Below, piece after piece: positions 13,385-23,262 of a stretch of 64,000 nt of DNA. The position numbers and the translations under genes are program-made. The notes beneath the pieces are model-generated. The model had not been told where the DNA came from, did no database searches, and worked only from the letters and a program-made list of their open reading frames with translations. Origin of the DNA: Xenophilus sp. L33. Its GTDB lineage: Bacteria > Pseudomonadota > Gammaproteobacteria > Burkholderiales > Burkholderiaceae_C. Location: contig NZ_LMUW01000020.1 of NCBI RefSeq assembly GCF_009765735.1, positions 1 through 64,000 on the forward strand, read 5' to 3'. The stretch's first letter is position 1, and every line of letters starts with the position of its first letter.

Positions 13385-14464
13385 CTATTTCAGGTCGTCG
13401 GCGATGACCTGGACGATGCGCTGCGCGTTGGGCGAGGTGTCGGGCGCGCCGGTCTCGTTCATCACGACCACCGTGCTGGATTCGCCCTGGCTCTTGATCA
13501 CGATGCGGTACTTGAGCGGCTGCTGCGTCTTGCTGCTGCTGAACATCTTGGTGAAGAGGTTCGGCTCCGACTTGTTCGCGTTCGGCGGCACGTAGCGCAC
13601 GAAGTAGGTGCCGGCGCTGCGGTCGCGGTCCTCGACGGTGAAGCCGGTGCGGTCGAGCGAGAGGCCGACGCGGCGCCAGGCGCGGTCGAAGTTCTCGTTG
13701 ATCTGCAGGGCCGGCTGGCCGTTGATGGTGGCGACCTTGGCGGTCTGCGGCGCCGGGCCGGTGGCGGCAAGCACCTTCGACTGCTGCTCCGAAACGCCCA
13801 GCTTGACCATCAGGCGGCGCAGGAATTCGGCTTCGAGGTCGGGATCCGGCGGACGCGGCTGCCACATGGTCTGGTCCTTGACCGCGTTGGCGTAGACCTC
13901 CTGCATGCCGCGGTGGCTGATGAAGATCTCGGTGCTGCCGTCCGGACCGCGCTCCAGGCGGGTGCGGAAGCGGTCGAGCTCGCCGGTGGAATAGGCCGAG
14001 TCGACCAGCTTGCCCAGCGTGCCGCGGATGATGTCCTGCGGCAGCTTGGCGCGGTTCTCGGCCCAGTCGGTTTCCATGATGCCGAGGTTGCGCTGGTCGG
14101 TGGTCAGCAGGAAACCGTTCTCCTGCCAGAAGTCCTTGACCGGGTCCCAGAGCTTGTCGGGCGGGCGCTTGACGACCAGCCAGCGCTGCGAGCCGTCGCG
14201 CTGCATGCTGACGTCGCCGACGTCGCTGACCGCGGTCGGCAGGCCGGGCGCGTTGGCCAGGCCGGCCGTGTACGAATTGGCGCTCACCGCACCGCCGGGA
14301 ATCGCGTAGCGGTTTTCCTTCGACAGCTGGGTCAGGTCGGGCGGCACCTCCAGCGTGGGGGCCTTGCCGGCGCTCTTGTAGTCGATCTTGTCGCTGTCGA
14401 GGACCGAGCAGGCCGCCAGGCTGCCGACCAGCGCCAGCAGTGCACATCGCGAAATGGTGTTCAA
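13385..14464 (-). CDS. bamC: Outer membrane protein assembly factor BamC
   Basis: A 359-residue lipoprotein of the Bam complex, which inserts beta-barrel proteins into the outer membrane. The signal peptide ends in the lipobox LAAC, followed by the BamC N-terminal segment KIDYKSAGKAPTLEVPPDLTQL and two helix-grip domains. No ATG gives a sensible signal peptide; the best start is a TTG at 14464 (LNTISRCALLALVG) with GGAAG just upstream. An ATG at 14548 would place 28 extra residues before the signal. It is located directly after dapA, as in E. coli (nlpB/dapX). Confidence 0.93.
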   Translation of the reverse strand: MNTISRCALLALVGSLAACSVLDSDKIDYKSAGKAPTLEVPPDLTQLSKENRYAIPGGAVSANSYTAGLANAPGLPTAVSDVGDVSMQRDGSQRWLVVKRPPDKLWDPVKDFWQENGFLLTTDQRNLGIMETDWAENRAKLPQDIIRGTLGKLVDSAYSTGELDRFRTRLERGPDGSTEIFISHRGMQEVYANAVKDQTMWQPRPPDPDLEAEFLRRLMVKLGVSEQQSKVLAATGPAPQTAKVATINGQPALQINENFDRAWRRVGLSLDRTGFTVEDRDRSAGTYFVRYVPPNANKSEPNLFTKMFSSSKTQQPLKYRIVIKSQGESSTVVVMNETGAPDTSPNAQRIVQVIADDLK

Positions 14465-14587
14465 CGTCGTCTTCCTTGGAATATGAAGGCTCAATGAGCG
14501 GGCCCGGAGCGCCCGGAATCTCAGAGCATCAGAGCGGGGCCGGGCCAAATGGTTGCCGGCGTCCTGGGACGCTCCGGTAAAGAAATG

Positions 14588-15478
14588 TCAATCCTTGAGG
14601 AGGCCACTCGCACGGAGCGCGGCTTCGACCAGGGGCTGGCTGGCCGGCGCCAGGTCGGTCAGGGGCAGCCGCATGGCACCGCCGCACAGGCCGAGCCGCG
14701 CCATCGCCCACTTGACAGGGATCGGGTTCGGCTCGGTGAACAGGTGGCGATGCAGCGGCATCAGCTCGAACTGGATCTGCATCGCGCGCTTGGCGTCGCC
14801 GGCGATGGCGGCCACGCACAGCTCGTGCATGCGGCGCGGCGCCACGTTGGCGGTCACGCTGATGTTGCCCTGGCCGCCGCACAGCATGAGCGCGACCGCG
14901 GTCGGGTCGTCGCCGGAATACACGGCGAAGCCCTCGGGCAGGTCGCGGATGAGCCACTGGGCGCGCTCGATGTTGCCGGTCGCTTCCTTGATGCCGATGA
15001 TGCCGGGCACCTGGGCCAGCCGCAGCACGGTGTCGTGGGCCATGTCGGCGACGGTGCGGCCGGGCACGTTGTAGAGCACCACCGGCAGGTCGCCGACCGC
15101 CTCGGCGATGGCCATGAAATGCTGGTACTGGCCTTCTTGCGTCGGCTTGTTGTAGTAGGGCACGACCTGCAGCTGGCTGTCGGCGCCGACGCCCTTGGCG
15201 AAGCGGGCCAGCTCGATCGCTTCCTTGGTGGAATTGGCGCCGCAGCCGGCCATGACCGGCACCCGGCCGCGCGCCTGTTCGACCGAGACGCGGATGATCT
15301 CGCAGTGCTCCTCGACGTCGACCGTCGGCGATTCGCCGGTGGTGCCGACCACGCCGAGGCAGTCGGTGCCTTCGGCGATGTGCCAGTCGATGAGCCGTCG
15401 CAGCGCCGGGTAGTCGACGCTGCCGTCGTCATGCATCGGCGTGACGAGTGCGACGATGCTGCCTGTCAGTTGCTCCAA
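14588..15478 (-). CDS. dapA: 4-hydroxy-tetrahydrodipicolinate synthase
   Basis: A 296-residue DapA (longer start possible: ATG at 15514, 308 residues). It condenses pyruvate and aspartate semialdehyde in the lysine/diaminopimelate pathway. Motifs are [29 protein letters not shown], the Tyr of VLYNVPGRT, the Schiff-base Lys in GIKEATGN, and [10 protein letters not shown] prefer the TTG at 15478 because homologues begin just before the TGSIVA strand and a purine-rich GAGAGA precedes it. It sits upstream of bamC in the usual order. Confidence 0.95.
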   Translation of the reverse strand: MEQLTGSIVALVTPMHDDGSVDYPALRRLIDWHIAEGTDCLGVVGTTGESPTVDVEEHCEIIRVSVEQARGRVPVMAGCGANSTKEAIELARFAKGVGADSQLQVVPYYNKPTQEGQYQHFMAIAEAVGDLPVVLYNVPGRTVADMAHDTVLRLAQVPGIIGIKEATGNIERAQWLIRDLPEGFAVYSGDDPTAVALMLCGGQGNISVTANVAPRRMHELCVAAIAGDAKRAMQIQFELMPLHRHLFTEPNPIPVKWAMARLGLCGGAMRLPLTDLAPASQPLVEAALRASGLLKD

Positions 15479-15518
15479 GGGTGTCTCTCTCGGGGTTGGG
15501 CGAAAAGCCGACATTCTA

Positions 15519-16088
15519 CTAATTCGCGTCGGCGCCCCCGGACGGCGGCCCTGGCGCGTGAAGGGGCGGCGCGCCGGCCGCCGACCAGCCGGGGCGGACC
15601 GCGGCGATCCGCTGCACGAAGCGGTCCGGCCGCGCCAGGAAGCCGTCCTCGTAGGCGACCACCCGCAGCCCCGCGGCGGCGGCGAGCAGTTCGCCCGGCT
15701 GCAGCAGGAAATCCGGCCGGGACGGCTTGCCGACCGTCTCGTTGCCGGCGGCGAAGGTCTCGTAGAGCAGCACGCCGCCGGGTGCGACCGCCGCCACGAT
15801 GTCGGCCATCCGCGGTCGCCAGAGGTAGTTGGTGACGACCACCGCGCCGAAGGCCTCGCCGGCGAAGGGCCAGGGGCCGTTCTCGATGTCGGCCAGCCGG
15901 ACCTCGCCGAAGGCCGAGGCGGCCCGCACGGCCTCGGGGTCGCGGTCGACGCCGGTCACCGGGTGGCTGCGTTCCCGGAACCAGCGCATGTGCCGGCCGC
16001 TGCCGCAGGCGACGTCCAGCACGATCGCGCCGGGCGCCGGCAGGTGCGAGAAGCGGGTGATCCAGGGCGAGGGGAAGGGCGAGCTCAT
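15519..16088 (-). CDS. Class I SAM-dependent methyltransferase
   Basis: A 189-residue methyltransferase with the Rossmann SAM-binding motif [16 protein letters not shown] (about 22-36), the acidic motif II in TGVDRDPEA, and [10 protein letters not shown] at the substrate side, similar to small TehB-like enzymes. The substrate is unknown. It starts 40 bases upstream of dapA on the same strand and diverges from parE. The C-terminus is Pro/Gly/Ala-rich and probably disordered. Confidence 0.88.
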   Translation of the reverse strand: MSSPFPSPWITRFSHLPAPGAIVLDVACGSGRHMRWFRERSHPVTGVDRDPEAVRAASAFGEVRLADIENGPWPFAGEAFGAVVVTNYLWRPRMADIVAAVAPGGVLLYETFAAGNETVGKPSRPDFLLQPGELLAAAAGLRVVAYEDGFLARPDRFVQRIAAVRPGWSAAGAPPLHAPGPPSGGADAN

Positions 16089-16162
16089 GGCGGGCAATGT
16101 AGCGCCGATGCATGACGCCGGGTGTCGGGCGGCGATGGGGCCAAGGCCTAGAATCCGCCGCC

Positions 16163-18160
16163 ATGGCAAGCAAGGAACCAGGCAGTTACGGCGAATCTTC
16201 GATCCGCGTCCTCAAGGGCCTCGAGCCCGTCAAGCAGCGGCCGGGCATGTACACCCGCACCGACAACCCGCTGCACGTCATCCAGGAAGTCATCGACAAC
16301 GCGGCCGACGAGGCGCTCGCGGGCCACGGCAAGAAGATCAAGGTGGTGCTCCACGCCGACGGCTCGGTCAGCGTCGAGGACGACGGCCGCGGCATCCCGT
16401 TCGGGCTGCATCCGGAAGAGAAGGCGCCGGTGGTCGAGCTGGTCTATACCCGGCTGCACGCCGGCGGCAAGTTCGACAAGGGCTCGGGCGGCGCCTACAG
16501 CTTCTCGGGCGGCCTGCACGGCGTCGGCGTCTCGGTGACCAACGCGCTGTCGACCCGGCTCGAGGTGACGACCTACCGCGAAGGCTCGGTCGCGCAGCTC
16601 GCGTTCTCGGCCGGCGACGTGATCGAGGCGCTCAAGGTGCGGCCGCAGGAGAGCGCCGCCGCATCGAACGGCGACGGGCCGCGCGACCGCAAGCAAGGCA
16701 CCACGGTGCGGGCCTGGCCGGACCCGAAATATTTCGAGTCGGCCCAGCTGCCGATCAACGAATTGACGCACCTGCTGCGCAGCAAGGCGGTGCTGATGCC
16801 CGGCGTCACGGTGACGCTGGTGGTCGAGAAGACCAAGGACGTGCAGACCTGGCTCTATAAGGGCGGCCTGCGCGACTACCTCATGCAGACCCTCAACGGC
16901 GAGCCGGTGATCCCGCTCTTCGAGGGCGCCGGCCATGCCGACAAGAACGCCGACAACTTCGCCGAGGGCGAGGGCGCCGAATGGTGCGTGGCCTTCACCG
17001 AAGACGGCCAGCCGGTGCGCGAGAGCTACGTCAACCTGATCCCGACCAGCGCCGGCGGCACCCACGAGAGCGGCCTGCGCGACGGCCTCTTCACCGCGGT
17101 GAAGGGCTTCATCGAGCTGCATTCGCTGCTGCCCAAGGGCGTCAAGCTGCTGCCGGAGGACGTCTTCGCGCGGGCTTCCTACGTGCTGTCGGCCAAGGTG
17201 CTCGACCCGCAGTTCCAGGGCCAGATCAAGGAACGGCTGAATTCACGCGACGCGGTGCGGCTGGTGTCCAGCTTCGTGCGGCCGGCGCTGGAGCTGTGGC
17301 TCAACCAGCACGTCGACTACGGCCGCAAGCTCGCCGAGCTGGCGATCAAGGCGGCGCAGACGCGGCAGAAGGCCGGCCAGAAGGTCGAGAAGCGCAAGGG
17401 CTCCGGCGTGGCGGTGCTGCCGGGCAAGCTGACCGACTGCGAGAGCAAGGACACGGCCCACAACGAGGTCTTCCTGGTCGAGGGCGACTCGGCCGGCGGC
17501 AGCGCCAAGATGGGCCGCGACAAGGAAAGCCAGGCGATCCTGCCGCTGCGCGGCAAGGTGCTCAACACCTGGGAGGTGGAACGCGACCGGCTCTTCGCCA
17601 ACACCGAGATCCACGACATTTCGGTGGCGGTCGGCATCGATCCGCACGGGCCGAACGACACGCCCGACATGAGCGGCCTGCGCTACGGCAAGGTCTGCAT
17701 CCTGAGCGATGCCGACGTCGACGGCTCGCACATCCAGGTGCTGCTGCTGACGCTGTTCTTCCGCCATTTCCCGAAGCTGATCGAGGCCGGCCACGTCTAC
17801 GTGGCCAAGCCGCCGCTGTTCCGGGTCGATGCGCCGGCGCGCGGCAAGAAGCCGGCTTCGAAGGTCTATGCGCTGGACGAGGGCGAGCTGGTCGCGATCC
17901 TCGACAAGCTGCGCAAGGACGGCGTGCGCGAAGGCGCCTGGAGCATCAGCCGCTTCAAGGGCCTGGGCGAGATGAACGCCGAGCAGCTGTGGGAGACCAC
18001 GCTCAACCCCGACACCCGGCGCCTGCTGCAGGTGCGCCTCGGCCGCTTCGACAACCTCGGCACCGAGGGCGAGATCACCAAGCTGATGGGCAAGGGCGAG
18101 GCGGCGGCGCGGCGCGAGCTGATGGAGCTGCGTGCGGACGATGTCGAAATCGACGTTTGA
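16163..18160 (+). CDS. parE: DNA topoisomerase IV subunit B
   Basis: A 665-residue ATPase subunit of topoisomerase IV, which decatenates chromosomes. The GHKL ATPase domain has EVIDNAADEALAGHG (Glu42, Asn46), DDGRGIPFG and SGGLHGVGVSVTNALS. The TOPRIM domain has VEGDSAGGSAKMGRD, PLRGKVLNTWE and LSDADVDGSHIQ; the last segment ends in SRFKGLGEMN. I assign ParE over GyrB from length and from the linked parC. The ATG at 16163 gives the family-like MASKEPGSYGESSIRVLKGL start. Confidence 0.95.
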   Translation: MASKEPGSYGESSIRVLKGLEPVKQRPGMYTRTDNPLHVIQEVIDNAADEALAGHGKKIKVVLHADGSVSVEDDGRGIPFGLHPEEKAPVVELVYTRLHAGGKFDKGSGGAYSFSGGLHGVGVSVTNALSTRLEVTTYREGSVAQLAFSAGDVIEALKVRPQESAAASNGDGPRDRKQGTTVRAWPDPKYFESAQLPINELTHLLRSKAVLMPGVTVTLVVEKTKDVQTWLYKGGLRDYLMQTLNGEPVIPLFEGAGHADKNADNFAEGEGAEWCVAFTEDGQPVRESYVNLIPTSAGGTHESGLRDGLFTAVKGFIELHSLLPKGVKLLPEDVFARASYVLSAKVLDPQFQGQIKERLNSRDAVRLVSSFVRPALELWLNQHVDYGRKLAELAIKAAQTRQKAGQKVEKRKGSGVAVLPGKLTDCESKDTAHNEVFLVEGDSAGGSAKMGRDKESQAILPLRGKVLNTWEVERDRLFANTEIHDISVAVGIDPHGPNDTPDMSGLRYGKVCILSDADVDGSHIQVLLLTLFFRHFPKLIEAGHVYVAKPPLFRVDAPARGKKPASKVYALDEGELVAILDKLRKDGVREGAWSISRFKGLGEMNAEQLWETTLNPDTRRLLQVRLGRFDNLGTEGEITKLMGKGEAAARRELMELRADDVEIDV

Positions 18161-18185
18161 GCATTCGCCGGCGCGCCGGTGATGG

Positions 18186-19058
18186 ATGCCGATGCGGACG
18201 AAGGCCTGCCTGTCGAGCCTGCTCGTGGCGCTGGCGCTGGCGCTGCCCGCGTTCGCGCGGGCGGCCGACATCTACGGCTACGTCGACGCCAACGGCTCCG
18301 CGCATTTCGCCTCCGAGAAGATCGACGAGCGCTACCGCCTCTTCTTTCGCAACGGGCAGAGCTTCGACACCGCCAACGGCGTCGCCACGATGCTGCGCGG
18401 GCGCAAGGGCGGCCCGGTGCCGCAGGCCTCGCAGACGCTGCTGGCGCTGTTCGAGGCCTCGCCCAGCTACAAGCCGGCCAAGGCGGCGCTGCGCGACGCG
18501 GCGCACCGCGAGGACATCGACTACGAACTGCTGCAGGCGCTGGTGGCGACCGAATCGGGCTTCGATGCGCAGGCGGTGTCGCCCAAGGGCGCGCTCGGGC
18601 TGATGCAGGTGCTGCCGACCACCGCGCAGCGCTACGGCGTGGCGGCGGACAAGCGCGGGACGATCGAGACGAAACTGTTCGATCCGCGCATCAACATCGC
18701 AACCGGCACGCGCTACCTGCGCGACCTGATCGCGATGTTCCCGGGCCGCATCGAGCTGGCGCTGGCCGCCTACAACGCCGGCGAGGGCGCGGTGCAGCGC
18801 GCCGGCAACCGGATTCCGGACTACCGCGAAACCCAGGACTACGTGGCCACCGTGCTGCAGCTCTACGCGTATCTCAAGCCCAGCGTGGTCGCCGGCGGCG
18901 GCCGCGGCAAGCCGGGGCCGCGCATCCACATGGAAATGGTGGTGCCGCAGGGCATCGACACCGGACGTGGCAACATGCCGCCGGTGGATACCGGCGTGCC
19001 CTCGATTCCGCCCTTCCAGCCGAACGCCGTGCCGCCGGCATCGGCCGCGCCGCCCTGA
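18186..19058 (+). CDS. Lytic transglycosylase (SLT domain) with DUF4124-like N-terminus
   Basis: A 290-residue exported murein lytic transglycosylase that cleaves MurNAc-GlcNAc bonds. After a Sec signal peptide (about 1-27) comes a DUF4124-like beta segment (YGYVDANGSAHFASEKIDERY). The SLT domain (about 108-225) has catalytic Glu123 in VATESGFD, then GALGLMQVLPTTA and ALAAYNAGEGAV. The Pro-rich C-terminus looks flexible. It sits between parE and parC, 25 bases after parE and 87 before parC. Confidence 0.93.
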   Translation: MPMRTKACLSSLLVALALALPAFARAADIYGYVDANGSAHFASEKIDERYRLFFRNGQSFDTANGVATMLRGRKGGPVPQASQTLLALFEASPSYKPAKAALRDAAHREDIDYELLQALVATESGFDAQAVSPKGALGLMQVLPTTAQRYGVAADKRGTIETKLFDPRINIATGTRYLRDLIAMFPGRIELALAAYNAGEGAVQRAGNRIPDYRETQDYVATVLQLYAYLKPSVVAGGGRGKPGPRIHMEMVVPQGIDTGRGNMPPVDTGVPSIPPFQPNAVPPASAAPP

Positions 19059-19145
19059 GCACCGCCGGCCGCTGAACGCACAGACACCGGCCGGGCGCAG
19101 AGGCTGCGCGGCGGTCGACCTCATTCATTTCATCTCTTCATTTCC

Positions 19146-21530
19146 ATGGACACCCAACCTTCGCTCGACCTGCAGCCCCCCGACGACGACGGCGCGCTGA
19201 CCCTGGCCGACTACGCGCAGACCGCTTACCTCGAATACGCGCTCAGCGTGGTCAAGGGTCGCGCGCTGCCGGACGTCAGCGACGGCCAGAAGCCGGTGCA
19301 GCGGCGCATCCTCTATTCGATGTCGCGCATGGGGCTCGGCTTCGGCGGCGCCAACGGCACCGTCGGCGCCAAGCCCGTGAAGAGCGCGCGCGTGGTCGGC
19401 GACGTGCTCGGCCGCTTCCATCCCCACAGCGACCAGGCCGCCTACGACGCGCTGGTGCGCATGGCGCAGGACTTCTCGCAGCGCTATCCGCTGGTCGACG
19501 GCCAGGGCAACTTCGGCAGCCGCGACGGCGACGGCGCGGCGGCGATGCGCTACACCGAAGCGCGGCTGGCCCGCATCACGAGCCTGCTGCTCGACGAGAT
19601 CGACGAAGGCACGGTCGACTTCATTCCCAACTACGACGGCTCGACCGAGGAGCCGCGCCTCCTGCCCGCGCGGCTGCCCTTCACCTTGCTCAATGGCGCC
19701 AGCGGCATCGCGGTGGGCCTGGCGACCGAGATCCCGAGCCACAACCTGCGCGAGATCGCCGATGCCTGCGTGGCGCTGATCAAGGCCAACGGCAAGCTCG
19801 ACGACGAGCAACTGCTGGCGCTGGTGCCCGGGCCGGACTATCCGGGCGGCGCGCAGATCATCAGCCCGGCGGCCGACATCGCGGAGGCCTATCGCACCGG
19901 CCGCGGCTCGCTCAAGGTGAGGGCACGCTGGAAGATCGAGGACCTGGCGCGCGGCCAGTGGCAGCTGGTGGTCAACGAGCTGCCGCCGGGCGTCAGCTCG
20001 CAGAAGGTGCTGGAGGAAATCGAGGAGCTCACCAACCCGAAGATCCGCGCCGGCAAGAAGGCGCTCAGCGCCGAGCAGACGCAGCTCAAGGCCTCGGTGC
20101 TGTCGATGCTGGACGTGGTGCGCGACGAGTCGAGCAAGGACGCCGCGGTGCGGCTGGTCTTCGAGCCCAAGACCTCGCGCATCAGCCAGGACGAGTTCAG
20201 CACGATGCTGCTGTCGCAGACCTCCCTGGAGAGCTCGTCGTCGATCAACCTGACGATGGTCGGCATCGACGGCAAGCCGACCCAGAAGTCGCTCAGGCAG
20301 ATGCTCAACGAGTGGATCGCGTTTCGCGAGATCACGGTCGAGAAGCGCTCGCGGCATCGCCTGGGCAAGGTGCAGGACCGCATCCACATCCTCGAAGGGC
20401 GGCAGCTGGTGCTGCTCAACATCGACGAGGTGATCGCGATCATCCGCGCGGCCGAGGATCCGAAGGCGGCGCTGATCGCGCGCTTCGACCTGAGCGAGCG
20501 GCAGGCCGAGGACATCCTGGAGATCCGGCTGCGGCAGCTGGCCCGGCTGGAGGCGATCAAGATCGAGCAGGAGCTGAAGAACCTGCGCGAGGAACAGAAG
20601 AAGCTCGAGGACATCCTGGGCAGCCCGGCGGCGCTCCGCCGCCTGCTGGTCAAGGAGATCGAGGCCGATGCCAAGACCTTCGAGGACCCGCGCCGCACGC
20701 TGATCCAGGCCGAGAAGCGGGCGGTCGCCGAAGTGCGGGTGGTCGACGAGCCGGTCACCGTGATCGTGTCGCAGAAGGGCTGGGTCCGCACGCAGAAGGG
20801 CTGGGCCAGCGAGCGCGCCCCCGGCGCGGCCGCGCCGGAATACAGCTTCAAGTCGGGCGATGCGCTCTACCAGGCCTTCGAATGCCGGTCGGTCGACGTG
20901 CTGCTGGTCTTCGGCAGCGCCAAGGACAAGGGCGTGCGGGTCTACAGCGTGCCCGTGGCCTCGTTGCCGGGTGGCCGCGGCGACGGCCAGCCGGTGACCA
21001 CGCTGATCGACCTCGACAGCGGCACCCACGTGACCCACTACTTCGCCGGGCCGCCGGCGGCGACGCTGCTCCTGGCCAGCAGCGGCGGCTACGGCTTCAT
21101 CGCCGCGGTCGAGCACATGGTCTCGCGCCAGCGCGGCGGCAAGGCCTTCGTCGACGTCGGCGAGGGCGAGCAGCTGTGCCGGCCGTCGCTGGTGGGCTGG
21201 GCCGGCGGCGCCGAGCCGCTGCCGATGGCCACGCACGTGGCCTGCGCATCGACCGGCGGCCGCATCCTGACCTTCGAGATCGGCGAACTGAAGACGCTGC
21301 CCAAGGGCGGCCGCGGGCTGACGCTGATCGACCTCGAGGCCAAGGACACGCTGGCAGGGGCCGCCGCCTACACCCGCAGCGTGCGCATCGAAGGCATCGG
21401 CCGCGGCGGCAAGGAGCGCGAGGAGACGCTGGAGATCCGCACGCTCAACAATGCACGCGGCGCGCGGGCGCGCAAGGGCAAGGCAGCCGACCTCGGCTTC
21501 AAGCCGGGCAGCGTCACCCGCGTGCTCTAA
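19146..21530 (+). CDS. parC: DNA topoisomerase IV subunit A
   Basis: A 794-residue cleavage subunit of topoisomerase IV. The winged-helix/tower region has GLKPVQRR-type sequence ([15 protein letters not shown]) and the active-site Tyr136 in [11 protein letters not shown]. The C-terminal beta-pinwheel has repeated blades (for example [12 protein letters not shown]-like [14 protein letters not shown]). The quinolone-determining loop reads [11 protein letters not shown] (92-102), so the positions equal to E. coli Ser80 and Glu84 are Gln97 and Asp101. Pairing with parE nearby supports ParC over GyrA. Confidence 0.95.
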   Translation: MDTQPSLDLQPPDDDGALTLADYAQTAYLEYALSVVKGRALPDVSDGQKPVQRRILYSMSRMGLGFGGANGTVGAKPVKSARVVGDVLGRFHPHSDQAAYDALVRMAQDFSQRYPLVDGQGNFGSRDGDGAAAMRYTEARLARITSLLLDEIDEGTVDFIPNYDGSTEEPRLLPARLPFTLLNGASGIAVGLATEIPSHNLREIADACVALIKANGKLDDEQLLALVPGPDYPGGAQIISPAADIAEAYRTGRGSLKVRARWKIEDLARGQWQLVVNELPPGVSSQKVLEEIEELTNPKIRAGKKALSAEQTQLKASVLSMLDVVRDESSKDAAVRLVFEPKTSRISQDEFSTMLLSQTSLESSSSINLTMVGIDGKPTQKSLRQMLNEWIAFREITVEKRSRHRLGKVQDRIHILEGRQLVLLNIDEVIAIIRAAEDPKAALIARFDLSERQAEDILEIRLRQLARLEAIKIEQELKNLREEQKKLEDILGSPAALRRLLVKEIEADAKTFEDPRRTLIQAEKRAVAEVRVVDEPVTVIVSQKGWVRTQKGWASERAPGAAAPEYSFKSGDALYQAFECRSVDVLLVFGSAKDKGVRVYSVPVASLPGGRGDGQPVTTLIDLDSGTHVTHYFAGPPAATLLLASSGGYGFIAAVEHMVSRQRGGKAFVDVGEGEQLCRPSLVGWAGGAEPLPMATHVACASTGGRILTFEIGELKTLPKGGRGLTLIDLEAKDTLAGAAAYTRSVRIEGIGRGGKEREETLEIRTLNNARGARARKGKAADLGFKPGSVTRVL

Positions 21531-21544
21531 GACGGAGACCGCGC

Positions 21545-21730
21545 ATGGAAGTCGGGATCATCGGTATCGTCGTGGCGGTCTTGAGCGGTCTCGGCAGCTT
21601 CCTGCTGACCCGCTGGCTGTCCAGGCGCAGCCGCCACAAGCAGATGATGAAGATGCGCGCCGCGGCCGAGGCCTCTCAGAGCAGGCAGGTGCGGCGCGCC
21701 CGGGAACGGCAACGAAAGGACCCGCCATGA
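21545..21730 (+). CDS. Small single-pass membrane protein
   Basis: A 61-residue protein with one N-terminal hydrophobic helix (VGIIGIVVAVLSGLGSFLL, about 3-21) followed by a very basic cytoplasmic tail (RWLSRRSRHKQMMKMR...). It has no recognised family. It starts 14 bases after parC and its stop overlaps the ATG of the DJ-1 gene (ATGA, 21727-21730), which supports it being real and translated with its neighbours. Confidence 0.65.
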   Translation: MEVGIIGIVVAVLSGLGSFLLTRWLSRRSRHKQMMKMRAAAEASQSRQVRRARERQRKDPP

Positions 21731-22353
21731 ACTTCGGAATCCTTGTGTTCGACGACGTCGAGGAGCTCGACTTCGTCGGCCCATGGGAAATGCTCACCAT
21801 GTGGCAGAAGACCGCGAGCGGCAGCGCCAACTGCCTGATCGTGGCCGAGAAGAAGCAGCCGGTGCGCTGCGCCAAGGGCCTGTCGATCAACCCGCACGTG
21901 GGCTTCGACGACTGCCCGCCGCTGGACGTGCTGCTTGTGCCGGGCGGGCAGGGCACGCGGCGCGAGGTGTCGAACCCCGTGCTGGTCGACTGGGTGGCGA
22001 AGCAGGCTGCCGGCTGCCAGGCGGTGCTGTCGGTCTGCACCGGCGCCTTCGTGCTGCATGCGGCGGGGCTGCTGGGCGGCAAGAAGGCGACGACGCATTG
22101 GGGCAGTCTCGACCGCCTGCGGGCACTCGGCGACGTCGAGGTGGTCGAGGAGCGCTTCGTGCGCGACGGCAAGGTCTGGAGCTCCGCGGGCGTGTCGGCC
22201 GGCATCGACCTGATGCTGGCCTTCATCGCCGACCTGGCGGGCGAGGACGCGGCCGGCAAGGCGCAGTTCTTCTCGGAGTATTTCCCGTCGGCGGCGCGCT
22301 ACGGCAACTACGAGGCGCATGACGAGGCGCCGGCGTACCTGCGCCAGCGGTAG
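21727..22353 (+). CDS. DJ-1/PfpI family protein (isonitrile-hydratase-like)
   Basis: A 208-residue flavodoxin-like protein of the DJ-1/PfpI superfamily. The nucleophile-elbow Cys104 lies in LSVCTGAFVLHAAGLL and the N-terminal acidic residues in FDDVEELDFVGPWE. KKATTHWGSLDRL and SSAGVSAGIDLML match the isonitrile hydratase/AraC-N-terminal-like branch. The exact reaction is unknown. It is translationally coupled to the small membrane protein upstream. Confidence 0.9.
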   Translation: MNFGILVFDDVEELDFVGPWEMLTMWQKTASGSANCLIVAEKKQPVRCAKGLSINPHVGFDDCPPLDVLLVPGGQGTRREVSNPVLVDWVAKQAAGCQAVLSVCTGAFVLHAAGLLGGKKATTHWGSLDRLRALGDVEVVEERFVRDGKVWSSAGVSAGIDLMLAFIADLAGEDAAGKAQFFSEYFPSAARYGNYEAHDEAPAYLRQR

Positions 22354-22408
22354 CGCTTCACGGGAAGCGCGACCAGGTCCTTACCAACGAAGCGCGAAAG
22401 GAATGCGG

Positions 22409-23209
22409 ATGAACAAGCGATCTGTCTACGAGCCGGACCAGGCCGGACTTCATTTCCCGAGCCCGCCGGTCTTCGCCACGCCGGCGGAGGAGCGCCTGCA
22501 TCGCAAGCAGAGACTGGCGGCGGCCTGCCGCGTCTTCGCCCGCTATCGCTACGAATACGGTTTCGCGGGCCACATCACCGTGCGGGATCCCGAGCATCCC
22601 CATCTCTACTGGACGAATCCGTTCGCGATGGACTTCGGCAGGGTCCGGGTGTCGGACCTGCTGCTGGTCGATCGCACCGGCATCGTCCGCGAAGGCACCT
22701 GGGCGGTGAACCGCGCCGGATTCGTCCTGCACGCGGCCATCCACGAAGCCAACCCGCACGTGCTCGCCTCCTGCCATGCGCACACGACGAACGGCATGGC
22801 CTGGGCCGCCCTGGGCCGCAAGCTCGATCCGATCACGCAGACCGCCGCCAGCTTCTATAGCGATCACGCGCTGATCAGCGAGCAGGCCGGCGCCGTGGTG
22901 GTCGAGCGCGACGCCGGGCACGAGGTGGCCGCGGTGTTCGGCGAGAACAAGATCGTGATCCATCAGAACCACGGCTTGTTCTCGGCGGGCCGCGAGAGCG
23001 TCGACGAAGCCGCCTGGTGGTTCATCGCGGCGGAGCGCGCCTGCGAGATCCAGCTGAAGGCCGAGGCGACCGGGCATCCGCTGAAGCTCATCAGCCCGGA
23101 GGCCGCCGAGCATTCGTCCCGGCACCTGGGCACGCCCTTCTCCGCGTGGCTGCATTTCCAGCCGATCTACGACGCCATCTGCCGCAGCGACCCCGATCTC
23201 TTCGACTGA
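22409..23209 (+). CDS. Class II aldolase/adducin family protein
   Basis: A 266-residue zinc enzyme of the class II aldolase/adducin fold. Metal ligands are visible as His123 and His125 in ASCHAHTTNGMAW and His188 in IHQNHGLFSAG. The family includes sugar-phosphate aldolases, epimerases and the CloR/NovR oxygenases; the substrate here cannot be told. Two ATGs, 22403 and 22409, are possible; I prefer the second because AAGGA is then correctly spaced. It is convergent with the LysR gene. Confidence 0.88.
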   Translation: MNKRSVYEPDQAGLHFPSPPVFATPAEERLHRKQRLAAACRVFARYRYEYGFAGHITVRDPEHPHLYWTNPFAMDFGRVRVSDLLLVDRTGIVREGTWAVNRAGFVLHAAIHEANPHVLASCHAHTTNGMAWAALGRKLDPITQTAASFYSDHALISEQAGAVVVERDAGHEVAAVFGENKIVIHQNHGLFSAGRESVDEAAWWFIAAERACEIQLKAEATGHPLKLISPEAAEHSSRHLGTPFSAWLHFQPIYDAICRSDPDLFD

Positions 23210-23262
23210 AGAGGCGCAAGCGCCGGCGTGCCTCGCGTTCGCGAGCGTCCGAGCCCGCGGCA

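Noticed and set aside
23232-23245. Short CG-rich palindrome between the aldolase-like and LysR genes as a terminator
   Set aside because: The stem is only six pairs with a two-base centre and no T-run, which is not unusual in DNA of this composition.
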